DNA of 64,000 nucleotides from positions 310,001-374,000 of the forward strand of contig NZ_JACHFE010000003.1 in the NCBI RefSeq assembly GCF_014201735.1, written 5' to 3'. Under the pieces are notes generated by a model. That model did no database searches and was not told where the DNA came from. It saw nothing but the letters and a program-made list of their open reading frames with translations. A program made the translations under genes and the position numbers. Below, in pieces: positions 35,306 to 44,320 of the stretch. This stretch comes from Marinobacter oulmenensis. GTDB lineage: Bacteria > Pseudomonadota > Gammaproteobacteria > Pseudomonadales > Oleiphilaceae. How positions within the stretch are numbered: position 1 is the stretch's first letter; each line of letters begins with the position of its first letter.

Positions 35306-35311
35306 ATTATA
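35306..35311 (-). promoter_or_regulatory. Possible -10 of the metNIQ operon
   Basis: TATAAT on the minus strand, about 37 bases upstream of the metN GTG, in the short gap after the hypothetical gene at 35386. The matching -35 is weak and no MetJ box or SAM riboswitch was seen. Confidence 0.35.
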
Positions 35312-35385
35312 GCCCATTTGCCGGTTAAACCCGAACCTTCCAAAACGAGGCAACGATGGGTAGTTGCCCCTACAGGCACACTGAC

Positions 35386-35979
35386 TTAGTGCAGGGAGCG
35401 CATCTGTCTGGGGTAGAGTGCGGCACTGACCTCCGGTTCTTCCAGAAGGTCCGACAGCTCCATATCCACCTCGGTTTCCTGGCCCTCTTCCGGCAACGGC
35501 TCAAAGAGCGTGCTCAACCAGGAAGCCACCGGGGGCACATCATCCCGGTCATAGTCTGTGGACAGCGCCTTGATGCGCCGGAAACCGACAATCCGCTGGT
35601 GGCGTGGATCCCGGATCTGCTCGAACCCTCGCCAATAGATTCGGTCCCGGGTGTGCAGTTGAACAAAGAGCGTATCAATCGGCCCGCCCTCATCCTCAGC
35701 TTCCCGGGCCGGCTGTTCCTCATTGTCCAACGGCTTGTGACGAATGGTGGTCCAGGCAGGGTAGAGCACCGCTACCGCATCCGCTTCCACATGTTCACGT
35801 GCCGCGCGCAGGATCAGCCCCCAGCGCGCCTTGTCGGCATCGGTTTCCAGAGAGTTGATCGGCAGGTCATAACTCTCCTCGCTGGACAGCACAATCGCCA
35901 TCATCGGAGCATCCAGCTCGCCCATGGCCTCGGCCTGTGCTACCGATACCAGATCCTCGATCGCCATCGATTGGTTCAT
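35386..35979 (-). CDS. Hypothetical protein, acidic, unknown family
   Basis: Acidic soluble protein of 197 aa that I do not recognise. It has no signal peptide, membrane segment or catalytic motif that I can name. Central segment KARWGLILRAAREHVEADAV and PAWTTIRHKPLDNEEQ suggest an alpha/beta fold; the last 40 residues are rich in Glu and Leu. GGAGGCGAG lies about ten bases before ATG 35979, and codon use matches neighbours, so it is probably a real gene. It precedes metN by 116 bases on the same strand; a functional link is not evident. Confidence 0.7.
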   Translation of the reverse strand: MNQSMAIEDLVSVAQAEAMGELDAPMMAIVLSSEESYDLPINSLETDADKARWGLILRAAREHVEADAVAVLYPAWTTIRHKPLDNEEQPAREAEDEGGPIDTLFVQLHTRDRIYWRGFEQIRDPRHQRIVGFRRIKALSTDYDRDDVPPVASWLSTLFEPLPEEGQETEVDMELSDLLEEPEVSAALYPRQMRSLH

Positions 35980-36186
35980 AAGATGCTCGCCTCCTCGATG
36001 CCATCCGGGTCGGGGAAAGCATTTCCCCTTACAACAAGCATAGCCTGTTCCCGTAGCAAAGATAAACGTGGAGACGATGTCGTCGGATCACAACCCCTGT
36101 CACTGGACATTCCGGGCATAATCCGGAAACTCATAACGACCGAACCCGCCAGCGGTTCATCCGTTTCACTCGTATCAGGACCTTTC

Positions 36187-36957
36187 ATGTCGCTGTCGCT
36201 GTTTCCCGACGCCATCGGACCGGGCATCGGGCTGTTCCTGTTGCTCGCCTCGACCCTCACCTCCATGATAACAGCGGCACTGGGCGCCGGTGGTGGCGTG
36301 CTGTTGCTTGTGTTGATGGCATCCTGGATGCCGCCTGCGGCCATCATCCCGGTCCATGGCATGATCCAGCTCGGCTCCAACGCCGGACGCGCCACGCTGA
36401 CCCGCCGGCACATTGACTGGCGGGTGATCGCCGCGTTTGCCCCTGGCGTACTGGCCGGCGCGGCACTCGGTGCCTGGCTGCTGGTGGACCTGCCGGAATA
36501 CCTGTGGCAACTGACCATCGCCCTGTTCGTGCTTTATCTGTGCTGGGGCCCTGCGCTGCCCAAGGCTTCCATCGGAAAACCCGGTATTTTCATCGCCTCC
36601 ACACTCACCAGCTTTATCAGCCTGTTTGTCGGTGCCACCGGTCCCCTGGTGGCGGCCTTTATCAAGCAGATTCACCGGGACCGGTTCCGCACCGTCTCGA
36701 CCTTTGCCACCGCCATGACCCTGCAGCATGCGCCCAAAGCCCTGGTCTTCAGCGTGGCCGGGTTTGTGTTTTCCGAGTGGTTGCCATTCATCCTGGCCAT
36801 GATCGCCTGCGGCTTTGCCGGCACCTGGATTGGCCTTCATCTGCTCAAATCCATGAGCAACCGCTGGTTCACCCTGGTATTCAACGTCGTCCTGACATTG
36901 CTGGCCCTTCGACTGCTATGGCTCGCGGCCATCTCCTCCGGCTGGCTGGCAGCCTGA
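36187..36957 (+). CDS. TauE/SafE-family membrane permease
   Basis: Membrane protein of 256 aa with about eight hydrophobic segments and the family pattern: TSMITAALGAGGGVLLL in the first helix pair and SLFVGATGPLVAAFI at the start of the second half. Family members export sulfite, sulfoacetate or similar anions; the substrate here is unknown. I chose ATG 36187 (AGGA seven bases upstream); the open frame runs far upstream but that part is opposite the hypothetical gene at 35386 and lacks coding character. Confidence 0.85.
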   Translation: MSLSLFPDAIGPGIGLFLLLASTLTSMITAALGAGGGVLLLVLMASWMPPAAIIPVHGMIQLGSNAGRATLTRRHIDWRVIAAFAPGVLAGAALGAWLLVDLPEYLWQLTIALFVLYLCWGPALPKASIGKPGIFIASTLTSFISLFVGATGPLVAAFIKQIHRDRFRTVSTFATAMTLQHAPKALVFSVAGFVFSEWLPFILAMIACGFAGTWIGLHLLKSMSNRWFTLVFNVVLTLLALRLLWLAAISSGWLAA

Positions 36958-36976
36958 CCCGGGACTTGAAAATTTA

Positions 36977-36996
36977 CTGATAATCGTTATTATTTA
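36977..36996 (+). promoter_or_regulatory. Fur box upstream of exbB
   Basis: TGATAATCGTTATTATTT closely matches the Fur consensus GATAATGATAATCATTATC and lies about 35 bases before the exbB start, over the likely promoter. It predicts iron repression of the exbB-exbD-exbD-tonB operon. Confidence 0.7.
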
Positions 36997-37028
36997 AATC
37001 TGTTTTCAAGTTGCCGGGTAATCCTGTC

Positions 37029-37817
37029 ATGAATGCCATTAGTGCTGCCTCCGATACCATGCTCACCCCGGGTCCGCTCAACCAGCTCGTGGAAATGGGC
37101 GGTCCGGTCATGATCGTCCTGATCGCCATCGCCCTGATCGGCGTGGTGACATTTATCTACCTGATGCTGTTCGGTGCCTTCTACGCACCCAGATTCAGCC
37201 GCTCGCTGCGCAAGCTGCTGGGGCAGTGGCAGCAGGACCCAGCCAAAGCGCGCCCTGAAGAAGTTCGCCGCCAGAGCGGTTTTCTCAGCCGCACCAACCC
37301 ACTGATGCACCTGCTGGTCAACACCATGTCCGCATGCCAGCGCAACCCCAACATCAGTGCCGTACGCGAAACCGCGGTGAGGGATGCCCAGAGCAGCCTT
37401 GAGCCGTTTGAAGCACCGCTGAAGATCATCGAAGTGATCGCCGCCCTGGCACCACTGCTGGGCCTGCTGGGCACGGTCATGGGCATGATGGACGCTTTCA
37501 GCGCCATGGCTGCCGCCGATGGCCGCGCCAACGCCAGTCAGCTCAGTGGTGGGATCTATGAGGCCCTGACCACAACGGCGGCAGGCCTGGTCGTCGCAAT
37601 TCCTTTTGCTGCCCTGGCCGCCTGGATCGAGTTCCGCCTGCGCCGGATCCACAAGAACATCAACAGTGCCCTGGTCAGCGTGTTCAACGTGACCCCGGTT
37701 GCCGATGATGAACCGGCACAGGCAGACTCCCGGCAGCAGCCAGAGCCAGCCAAAGCCGGCGAAAGGGATAACTACGACATCGACAGCACGCCCCGATACG
37801 CCCATGCAGCTGGTTGA
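37029..37817 (+). CDS. exbB: ExbB-type proton channel subunit (MotA/TolQ/ExbB)
   Basis: Inner-membrane protein of 262 aa. TM1 is at about 27-50; the paired TM2-TM3 region has APLLGLLGTVMGMMDAF (near residue 145) and GIYEALTTTAAGLVVAIP (near residue 180), the proton-channel motifs. The C-terminal tail of about 45 residues is cytoplasmic and proline/glutamine-rich. ATG 37029 is preferred to a TTG at 37011. Overlaps exbD by 14 bases. Works with ExbD and TonB to energise outer-membrane receptors, likely under Fur control. Confidence 0.9.
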   Translation: MNAISAASDTMLTPGPLNQLVEMGGPVMIVLIAIALIGVVTFIYLMLFGAFYAPRFSRSLRKLLGQWQQDPAKARPEEVRRQSGFLSRTNPLMHLLVNTMSACQRNPNISAVRETAVRDAQSSLEPFEAPLKIIEVIAALAPLLGLLGTVMGMMDAFSAMAAADGRANASQLSGGIYEALTTTAAGLVVAIPFAALAAWIEFRLRRIHKNINSALVSVFNVTPVADDEPAQADSRQQPEPAKAGERDNYDIDSTPRYAHAAG

Positions 37818-38196
37818 ACCCAGGCCCAACCGCCCCATCCCCATCAGGATCACACCACTGATCGATGTGGTGTTCATCCTGCTGGTGTTTTTCATGCTCA
37901 CCACCCGGCTGCTGCCGGTGGATTATCTGGAGCTTGGCAACAACACCAGCAGCCGGGGAACCGCCACCGGCGATCCGCTACCTGAACTGATGGTCAATAC
38001 GGATGGTTCGGTGAGTTGGCAGAACACCCGCTATACCGTGGAAGAGTTGCTGCCAGCGCTCTCTGGTGCCGGTATTGACGAGGCCAATCTGGCCACCGCA
38101 GACGACGCCAGCCTGGCCAGTTTCACCCGCACGCTTAGCGCACTGGACAACGCCGGCATCAAGGCTCACTGGAAACGCAGCACTCCCGACTCATGA
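37804..38196 (+). CDS. exbD: ExbD-type subunit, first copy
   Basis: Protein of 130 aa with a short cytoplasmic head, one TM helix (PLIDVVFILLVFFMLTTRLL) containing the essential Asp of the ExbD family, and a periplasmic domain. Overlaps exbB by 14 bases and the second exbD by four. The periplasmic part is short but contains the VNTDGSVSWQ strand typical of the family. Confidence 0.88.
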   Translation: MQLVEPRPNRPIPIRITPLIDVVFILLVFFMLTTRLLPVDYLELGNNTSSRGTATGDPLPELMVNTDGSVSWQNTRYTVEELLPALSGAGIDEANLATADDASLASFTRTLSALDNAGIKAHWKRSTPDS

Positions 38197-38603
38197 CAGA
38201 ACTGGTTCCACCTCCGTCCACTTCCGGGAAAAGCCTGCTGGAACGCGTCGAGGACGCCCTGCTACCGCTAATCAACCTGGTGTTCCTGCTGCTGATGTTT
38301 TTCATCGTGGCCGGCCAGTTGGCCAACGAGCCGCTGCCGGAGCTGCCCGGCACTGCCCGGATGGAGCAGCAGCGGCCACCGGAGGCCGACCTGATGGTGC
38401 GCGCCGACGGCCGCTGGCAGGTGGCGGGGGAAACCCTGGAAGGCAATCGCCTGTTGCAGGCGCTGCCGGCCCCGGACGAACAGAACCCGCTGCGGATCGC
38501 CGCCGACGAAGCCCTCACCATGGCCGATCTGGAAAACCTGCTTCAACTGCTTGAGGAAGGTGGCTATGACGAAGTCCTGCTGCTGACGGAGCCGGCGGCA
38601 TGA
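38193..38603 (+). CDS. ExbD-type subunit, second copy
   Basis: Protein of 136 aa of the ExbD/TolR family. TM helix [17 protein letters not shown], in which the usual proton-carrying Asp after PLI is replaced by Asn. The periplasmic part has [12 protein letters not shown] and [14 protein letters not shown]. Overlaps both neighbours by four bases. If the Asp is essential, this copy would be structural rather than proton-conducting, a point that follows from family knowledge and is otherwise inference. Confidence 0.85.
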   Translation: MTELVPPPSTSGKSLLERVEDALLPLINLVFLLLMFFIVAGQLANEPLPELPGTARMEQQRPPEADLMVRADGRWQVAGETLEGNRLLQALPAPDEQNPLRIAADEALTMADLENLLQLLEEGGYDEVLLLTEPAA

Positions 38604-39424
38604 AAACAGCGGGTAACCTCCCCAAGACCGTTTTCCTGGCGCTCGCCATTGCCCTGACCGCTGTGGCGATGGTACTGGCCGCACCGGACGAGCCCATGCA
38701 GTTACCGGTATTGGGTGACAGTGCCGTCAACACCGCACCGGCCATGAAGATCAGCCTGGCCGGCGAGCAGGCGCCGGAACCAAAGCCGGCCAGTCAGCCC
38801 GAGCCGGCCAAAGACACACCCCCAAAACCGGCGCCCGAACCGGAACCTGAGCCAGAGCCGGAACCCGAGCCTCAGCCAGAACCAGAACCGGAACCAATAC
38901 CCGAACCTGAACCGGAGCCAACGCCGGAGCCGGAACCCGTGCCCGAGCCTGAACCGGAGCCCGAACCTCAACCCGAGCCACAGCCGGAACCCGAACCGAC
39001 ACCAGAGCCCCAGCCGGAGCAAACAGCCCCGGCGGAACAGGTCGAACAGGGACCACCGGCCGAAGCGGCCGGGCAGGAAGCGGATGATCAGGACAGCCAG
39101 AACGCCGTGGCGCTGCAGAACGCCGGCAACAGCGCCGATGTGGACAGCTATCTCAGCCGCCTGAGCCGCCACCTGGCCCGCTACTATGAATACCCCCGCC
39201 GGGCCCGGCGCCTGGGCCAGGAAGGCACCCCGGTCATCGTCTTCGAGTTCAGCCGGGACGGCACCCTGATCGGCCATTCCCTGCGCGACAGTTCCGGCCA
39301 CCGCCTGCTGGATGACGCCGCCCAGGAAATGCTGACCCAGGCCGCGCCCCTGCCGGAAGTACCGGACACCATGTCCGGCCGGACGTTCACCTACGCACTG
39401 CCGGTGCGGTTCAGCCTGCGTTGA
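38600..39424 (+). CDS. tonB: TonB-family energy transducer with long Pro-Glu linker
   Basis: Protein of 274 aa. N-terminal membrane anchor at about 8-28, a Pro/Glu-repeat linker at about 55-145, and a C-terminal TonB domain at about 180-274 containing [20 protein letters not shown] and [13 protein letters not shown]. Transmits proton motive force from ExbB/ExbD to outer-membrane receptors. The linker is long and strongly negative. Starts four bases inside the second exbD. Last gene of the Fur-boxed operon; its stop is six bases from the convergent hsdR stop. Confidence 0.9.
   Translation: MKTAGNLPKTVFLALAIALTAVAMVLAAPDEPMQLPVLGDSAVNTAPAMKISLAGEQAPEPKPASQPEPAKDTPPKPAPEPEPEPEPEPEPQPEPEPEPIPEPEPEPTPEPEPVPEPEPEPEPQPEPQPEPEPTPEPQPEQTAPAEQVEQGPPAEAAGQEADDQDSQNAVALQNAGNSADVDSYLSRLSRHLARYYEYPRRARRLGQEGTPVIVFEFSRDGTLIGHSLRDSSGHRLLDDAAQEMLTQAAPLPEVPDTMSGRTFTYALPVRFSLR
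38834..39020 (+). repeat. Pro-Glu codon repeat in tonB
   Basis: About 190 bases of imperfect six-base units encoding (Pro-Glu)n, broken by Gln, Thr, Ile and Val. It forms the rigid periplasmic spacer of TonB and is prone to length change by slippage. Confidence 0.85.
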
Positions 39425-39430
39425 GCCGCG

Positions 39431-42400
39431 TCAAGCGACCCATTTTTTACCGTTGGCGGCGAATTCGACAACCAGTTCAAAGATATTGTCGCACTTTTCT
39501 TTGAAGGCAACCCTGTCGTAACTGTCCGGAAGATCTTTATCCAGTACTTCCTCAATGGCAGCCTTTACAGCCCGCTGAGTCTGACCATCCTTCCACCAAT
39601 CCTGAACCAACACTTTCGGATGGCCTTCCAACAGACGGATGATCAAATCCTTTGCCGCCAGCTTTACCCTCTGTTCCTCGGCTTTGGTGAGTTTGTCCTT
39701 TTTCAACAGGTCGTAGATCTCCAGCTCATCCTCACTGAGACCTTCACGGATATGCCGTTCTGATTCTTCCCGCATGTTGCCAACGTACTGGACCAGATCT
39801 TCATAGTACGCATCCGCGGAAGAGCTGCCCGAATTGTACTTGTCGATGATCTCCTGCAACCGTTGTGCAAAGTCGGTACGGGTGTGGTTCTGCTCCAGAA
39901 GCTGCTGCAATTTGTCTTCGATAAAGGCGCGCAACTCTGCAATCTCAATGTGCTTGTACTCAGCTTTTTTGAAATCTTCACGGAGCTTACCGTAGTTGAT
40001 CTTGCTCAGATCCCAGCCCTGGCCTTTCTGGACGATCTCGTATTCCGCGCGGTGCTCCTTGATGTTGAAAGCCTCGGCATTGTCTACCACCACACTCTCG
40101 TCCAGCAGTTCCGAAATCTTCTGACTGATTTCGTCGATGTCGGCCTGCTCCACCAGTGCGTCCACCACCCCACGAAGGTACTGGATTGCCGCAATCCGCT
40201 GATTATCATGCTGCTGGAAGATTTCCGGCTTGCATGCCTCATACAGCCCCGTCACGGTGTTCTCGTACACGTTAAACTGCTTGCGCCAGTCTTCGTTGCT
40301 CAGGAGGGTATCGGCTGCCTGGTTAAAGAAGCCGACATTCTTGAAGGTATCCGGTTTCTCAAACACCGCATTCATCTCGATATCCCGCTCCCGGCAAAAC
40401 TCGAGTGTTTGGGCAATAGCATCATCGAGTAATTCAAAAAGCTCAGACTTCTCCTGAACGGGTTGCTCCTCACCATCCGCACCCTGCGCATAATCTTTCA
40501 GAGCTTTGCGCATGTTGCGGAACACGTTGTAGTAATCAACGATTTCGCCGTTTTTCTTCTCGACCAGATCACCGCTGTGGCCTTTGACGCGATAGGAAGC
40601 CACCCGGTTAGCCCGGGCAATGGTCTGCATCAGGGTATGGCCCTTCATGGGCTTGTCGAGATAAAGTGTGGATACAGTGGGAGCATCGAACCCGGTTAGC
40701 CACATAGCGCACACGAACACCAGTTGAAGAGGGTGCTCCGGGTCTTTGAAGTTGTACTCCACGTCGTGCATGTGCGCATCAAGCTGCTCCAGGCGCTTGA
40801 TGTGGGGTTTGATATCGAGGCCCTGCTTCTCGAATTTCTCCTCATCCGCTTTCGGGTCACTGATCACCACGGCCATTTCGACCGTTTTCATGTAATCCCG
40901 GATTTTCTTGTAGCGGGCTTTTTCAACCTCGTTGGTCGACTCTTTGATCAGCTTCAGCAGTCGCTTCTGTTCATCTTTCCAGTGCTGCTGCACCTTGTCG
41001 TACATCCGCACAGCGGTGAACTTGTCCAGCGTGATGACCATGCCCTTGCCGAGATAACCACGGCGGGGAAAGTGATACACGATGTCCCGCGCAATGGTGT
41101 CCAGGCGGTCGTCCCGCTTGATGACTTCCAGTTCCCGGGCGTACTTTTTCTCCAGCTTTTCCTGTTGGGCTTCGTCCAGGTTTTCGTCTTCCAGTAGCTC
41201 GTAGAACTCATCCCCCAGATCGTCGTTCTGGATCAGAACCTTCGGCACCCGCTTCTCATAAAACAACGGCACGGTGGCGTTATCTTCCATCGCCTGATGG
41301 AAGTTGTACTCGGACACGTAATCGCCAAACCAGCTGTTGGTCTTGCGATCACGCCCCAAGAGCGGCGTGCCGGTGAAGGCCAGGAAGTGAGCCCCCTTCA
41401 GGCCCGCCCGCATGTTTTCCGCCAGGTTCTTGTACTGGGTGCGGTGGGCCTCATCCACCATCACGATGATTTCCCGGTTTTCCTTCTCGGGATCGAATAG
41501 GCGAGGGTACTGGCGGCCTCTGTCGTACCGGAATTTCTGGATCAGGGTGAAAACCACCTTCTTGTTCTGCCCCAGAAACTTGCGCATTTCCTCGGCGTTG
41601 GCCGGTTGGGCAGAATCTTCTTTGCGAACCGTCTCTGTATTGAGGAAATTCCGGTAGATTTGACCGTCCAGATCCTGGCGATCTGTCACCACCACAAAAC
41701 TGAAGTTGCCCGTGGCTTTACGGAAAATTTTGCGGGCATAGAAAATCATCGAAAAACTTTTGCCCGAGCCCTGGGTGTGCCAGAACACCCCCAGCTTGCC
41801 ATCGTGCTCCCGGCGATTCAGGAAGCGCTCATAGGCGTTGTTCACACCTAGGAACTGGTGGTTCTGGGCAATAATCTTGGTTTCGCCTTTATGGAACAGG
41901 ATGAAATTCTCAACGTAATCCAGCAGGCGGAATTTTTCGCAAAGACCATCCGCTGCATGTTCCAGACTGGTAGCGTGTTCGGTGATCTCCTTTCGATTCA
42001 CCGCTTCATTCTCACTTTCGACCCGGAACCAGTTAAAAAAGTGCTCCCAACCGGCAGTGAAACTACCCACCCGTGTTTCCAGCGCGTTGGACAGCACACA
42101 GAAGGCATTGCAATGGAACAATTGAGGGATGTCGTGCCGGTAACTGTGAAGGTTATCCTCAAAGGCATTGCGCAGCCGCACGTTGGAGTTTTTCAGTTCG
42201 ATGAAGACCAGAGGCAGCCCGTTAACGTACAGAATGACATCCGGGCGACGGTAGGCAGCTTTGGGAGCCTGGCCCACGGACTTGATCCATAATTGCGACA
42301 CCGCCAGCCAGTGGTTCTGCTTCGGATCATCAAAATGGACCAGCCGCACTTTCTCGTGCCGTTTGATGCCCCGCTCATCATCAAACTGTACGGGCACACC

Positions 42401-42700
42401 ATCCCGGATCAGGTCATACAGTTCGCGGTTCGCGGCAATCGGAGACATGGCCGTTCGCCGTTCCATGATCCGCTCAATGGCTTCATCAATCTTACTTTCG
42501 GGGATATCTGGGTTCAGGTCGGAGCAGGCTTTTTTTAACTCAACCGGAAAAACAACATCGCGTTTATCGGAACGGTGGGAGCCATCATTCAGGTCTTCCG
42601 GCTTTGCGGTACAGCAGTCCAGCACATTGAAACCATGAATATGCTGGAGCCGCTGCAACAGCGCCTGCTCGATATTGTCTTCCGAAATAAAACTAGCCAT
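39431..42700 (-). CDS. hsdR: Type I restriction endonuclease subunit R
   Basis: Motor and nuclease subunit of 1089 aa. The PD-(D/E)xK nuclease is seen as RRPDVILYVNGLPLVFIELK (about residues 160-180); the helicase has Walker A WHTQGSGKS (about 310), DEAH box MVDEAHRTQY (about 412) and motif VI TIARANRV. The C-terminal third is helical and binds the methylase. ATG 42700 (MASFISEDN) overlaps the abiEii stop by eight bases, so hsdR is coupled to the toxin gene and not to hsdS. The length is normal and there is no frameshift. Confidence 0.92.
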   Translation of the reverse strand: MASFISEDNIEQALLQRLQHIHGFNVLDCCTAKPEDLNDGSHRSDKRDVVFPVELKKACSDLNPDIPESKIDEAIERIMERRTAMSPIAANRELYDLIRDGVPVQFDDERGIKRHEKVRLVHFDDPKQNHWLAVSQLWIKSVGQAPKAAYRRPDVILYVNGLPLVFIELKNSNVRLRNAFEDNLHSYRHDIPQLFHCNAFCVLSNALETRVGSFTAGWEHFFNWFRVESENEAVNRKEITEHATSLEHAADGLCEKFRLLDYVENFILFHKGETKIIAQNHQFLGVNNAYERFLNRREHDGKLGVFWHTQGSGKSFSMIFYARKIFRKATGNFSFVVVTDRQDLDGQIYRNFLNTETVRKEDSAQPANAEEMRKFLGQNKKVVFTLIQKFRYDRGRQYPRLFDPEKENREIIVMVDEAHRTQYKNLAENMRAGLKGAHFLAFTGTPLLGRDRKTNSWFGDYVSEYNFHQAMEDNATVPLFYEKRVPKVLIQNDDLGDEFYELLEDENLDEAQQEKLEKKYARELEVIKRDDRLDTIARDIVYHFPRRGYLGKGMVITLDKFTAVRMYDKVQQHWKDEQKRLLKLIKESTNEVEKARYKKIRDYMKTVEMAVVISDPKADEEKFEKQGLDIKPHIKRLEQLDAHMHDVEYNFKDPEHPLQLVFVCAMWLTGFDAPTVSTLYLDKPMKGHTLMQTIARANRVASYRVKGHSGDLVEKKNGEIVDYYNVFRNMRKALKDYAQGADGEEQPVQEKSELFELLDDAIAQTLEFCRERDIEMNAVFEKPDTFKNVGFFNQAADTLLSNEDWRKQFNVYENTVTGLYEACKPEIFQQHDNQRIAAIQYLRGVVDALVEQADIDEISQKISELLDESVVVDNAEAFNIKEHRAEYEIVQKGQGWDLSKINYGKLREDFKKAEYKHIEIAELRAFIEDKLQQLLEQNHTRTDFAQRLQEIIDKYNSGSSSADAYYEDLVQYVGNMREESERHIREGLSEDELEIYDLLKKDKLTKAEEQRVKLAAKDLIIRLLEGHPKVLVQDWWKDGQTQRAVKAAIEEVLDKDLPDSYDRVAFKEKCDNIFELVVEFAANGKKWVA

Positions 42701-43598
42701 CGGCCTGCCGACTCCATGGACCGGGTGGTTGCCAGATTTCCTCGGGGGCATCCGCGACGTTGCCGTCCATCACCGGCCCAAGAAACTCAACCACCGCCTC
42801 TACAACTTCCGAAAATGCCGCCGGCACATGATCCTGGCCAAGGCGTTTACGAAAAGCCTGCCATTGCGGCTGCTTGCTGTCTACAAAGGCGGCAGAAAAA
42901 GGATTGGTTTCAGGAAGTTCGGTACCGCGTTTTTCAAAAGTGCGCTGAATCGCGCCCTTGAGATCTGCCAACCGGAATTCGTGCTGGCGAGACAGCAGCC
43001 AGACATCATAGAAATCTTTCATCCGGCTGTTCAGCTCGCCAAGGCTTACCATCGCCTGAAACTTCTCGGCAATCGACGATTCCGGGGTGTAGCACTTAAT
43101 CCGCGCAGCGGGAAAATCCAGTAGGGTTGGAAACTCCAGCCAGGAGGGGAACGGAAATATAGGATCGCCGAAACCGATATCCAGTTGCATCGGAATCCTG
43201 GCACTGTCGAGAAAGCCGGTGAACGTCACCCGCAGCCCCTGATAGTCCGCATCTTCGGTGATGGTATCTGCTTTCAGGGTACCCGCATCAAAACGCAAGC
43301 CATCATCCGCCACCTCAGTCGCAAGTATGTCCCGCATCTGGACAAGAATCGCCTCCGGCTCGTTGCTGGTCTGCCCCAACATATCAATGTCACGAGTCGG
43401 TCGGCTGGTCGGCCCCTGCATAGCCCAGAGCATAAGCGCGCCCTTCAGGGTAAAGCAGCCGCTGTGGGGCGATTGGCTCAGCCGATACAGAAACCGCTCC
43501 ATGGCGTAATACTGCAACAGCTCCTGAAAGGGACGTTTTTCTTCCCAGGACTTATTCAGCAATTTCTGGCGAACAGAGGCGGCGGTGTTTTTGGCCAT
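42693..43598 (-). CDS. AbiEii-type nucleotidyltransferase toxin
   Basis: Protein of 301 aa of the AbiEii/AbiGii DUF1814 family. The nucleotidyltransferase motif lies in PTSRPTRDIDMLG (GS-like plus DxD). In homologues such toxins add nucleotides to tRNA acceptor stems and stop growth after phage attack. ATG 43598 has a strong AAAGGAG seven bases upstream. It follows its antitoxin abiEi by 47 bases and runs into hsdR by eight bases. Function is inferred from family and pairing. Confidence 0.85.
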   Translation of the reverse strand: MAKNTAASVRQKLLNKSWEEKRPFQELLQYYAMERFLYRLSQSPHSGCFTLKGALMLWAMQGPTSRPTRDIDMLGQTSNEPEAILVQMRDILATEVADDGLRFDAGTLKADTITEDADYQGLRVTFTGFLDSARIPMQLDIGFGDPIFPFPSWLEFPTLLDFPAARIKCYTPESSIAEKFQAMVSLGELNSRMKDFYDVWLLSRQHEFRLADLKGAIQRTFEKRGTELPETNPFSAAFVDSKQPQWQAFRKRLGQDHVPAAFSEVVEAVVEFLGPVMDGNVADAPEEIWQPPGPWSRQADG

Positions 43599-43645
43599 CG
43601 TGATCTCCTTTCACTTCGGTGCTTCCATGGGTTAAACGCGCTCAC

Positions 43646-44266
43646 TTATAGCTTGGCTTCCACGTAAGGCGCCATCACATTGGCGACCCGGCAGATTCGG
43701 GCGTATTCCATCAGCCTGCCGGGCCGAAACGTTTTTCGGGTGCGGTAAAGCTCCAGTGCCTCCAGCACCACATCCATGCCGATGCGGCTCCGGAATTTGA
43801 AACAGTCCGCCAGGGTTTTCTCCGGGTTGTAAACGTTCAGGGTGATGCCATCTACATCGACCTGCTCAATGCCTGCGCTGAAGGCTCGTCCGGAGAACCG
43901 GTACCCGGCCACCGGCGGGTAATCCAGAACCGGCAGACGGGCATCCCGCTCCACTGCCAGATGCACCTGATGCGGAATCTGGGTGGTGATGCCGTGCCAG
44001 TCCAGCGCGGAAATCAGGCAAAGCACCGCATTGGGGAACCGAGTGGCGGCGGCCACCAAATCCGGGTTCTCGATGGCCGGCAGGTCCGCCAGCCGGTACA
44101 GACCACGGCTGACCGGCTCTATCACCCCTTCGTCCCGAAGCTGATAGAACTGATACCGACTAAAGCCCTGTGCCAGCGCTTCGCTCAGGCGGAGCTTGCC
44201 GCCGTGCTGGCGGAACAGGGTTTGGAGTTGTGCCCGGGAGGATCGGGCAGAGCCAGAATCAGACAA
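43646..44266 (-). CDS. AbiEi-type antitoxin and transcriptional repressor
   Basis: Protein of 206 aa. An N-terminal winged-helix region at about 10-60 (LSEALAQGFSRYQFYQL, DEGVIEPVSRGLYRL) and a C-terminal antitoxin domain with YNPEKTLADCFKFR, typical of AbiEi. Type IV-like antitoxins of this family repress their own promoter. The apparent start is TTG 44266; no nearby ATG is in frame. A perfect 10-base inverted repeat spans this start and is a good operator candidate. Fourth gene from the right of the island, between hsdS and abiEii. Confidence 0.85.
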   Translation of the reverse strand: MSDSGSARSSRAQLQTLFRQHGGKLRLSEALAQGFSRYQFYQLRDEGVIEPVSRGLYRLADLPAIENPDLVAAATRFPNAVLCLISALDWHGITTQIPHQVHLAVERDARLPVLDYPPVAGYRFSGRAFSAGIEQVDVDGITLNVYNPEKTLADCFKFRSRIGMDVVLEALELYRTRKTFRPGRLMEYARICRVANVMAPYVEAKL

Positions 44267-44306
44267 ACCGTCACCACTTATTGATATCTGGCAACAGTTT
44301 GTCTGA
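44259..44306. promoter_or_regulatory. Candidate AbiEi operator (inverted repeat)
   Basis: TCAGACAAAC at 44259-44268 and GTTTGTCTGA at 44297-44306 are perfect 10-base arms with 28 bases between. They flank and include the abiEi start in the 54-base gap after hsdS. AbiEi proteins are known to bind inverted repeats in their own promoter. Confidence 0.55.
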
Positions 44307-44320
44307 ATACCATTGAGGGT

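Noticed and set aside
35356..36186. Upstream extension of the TauE/SafE reading frame
   Set aside because: Open by chance opposite the gene at 35386; hydrophobic family sequence and ribosome site start at 36187.
38834..39020. Repeat block considered as CRISPR or satellite
   Set aside because: It encodes the in-frame Pro-Glu linker of TonB and has no spacer structure.
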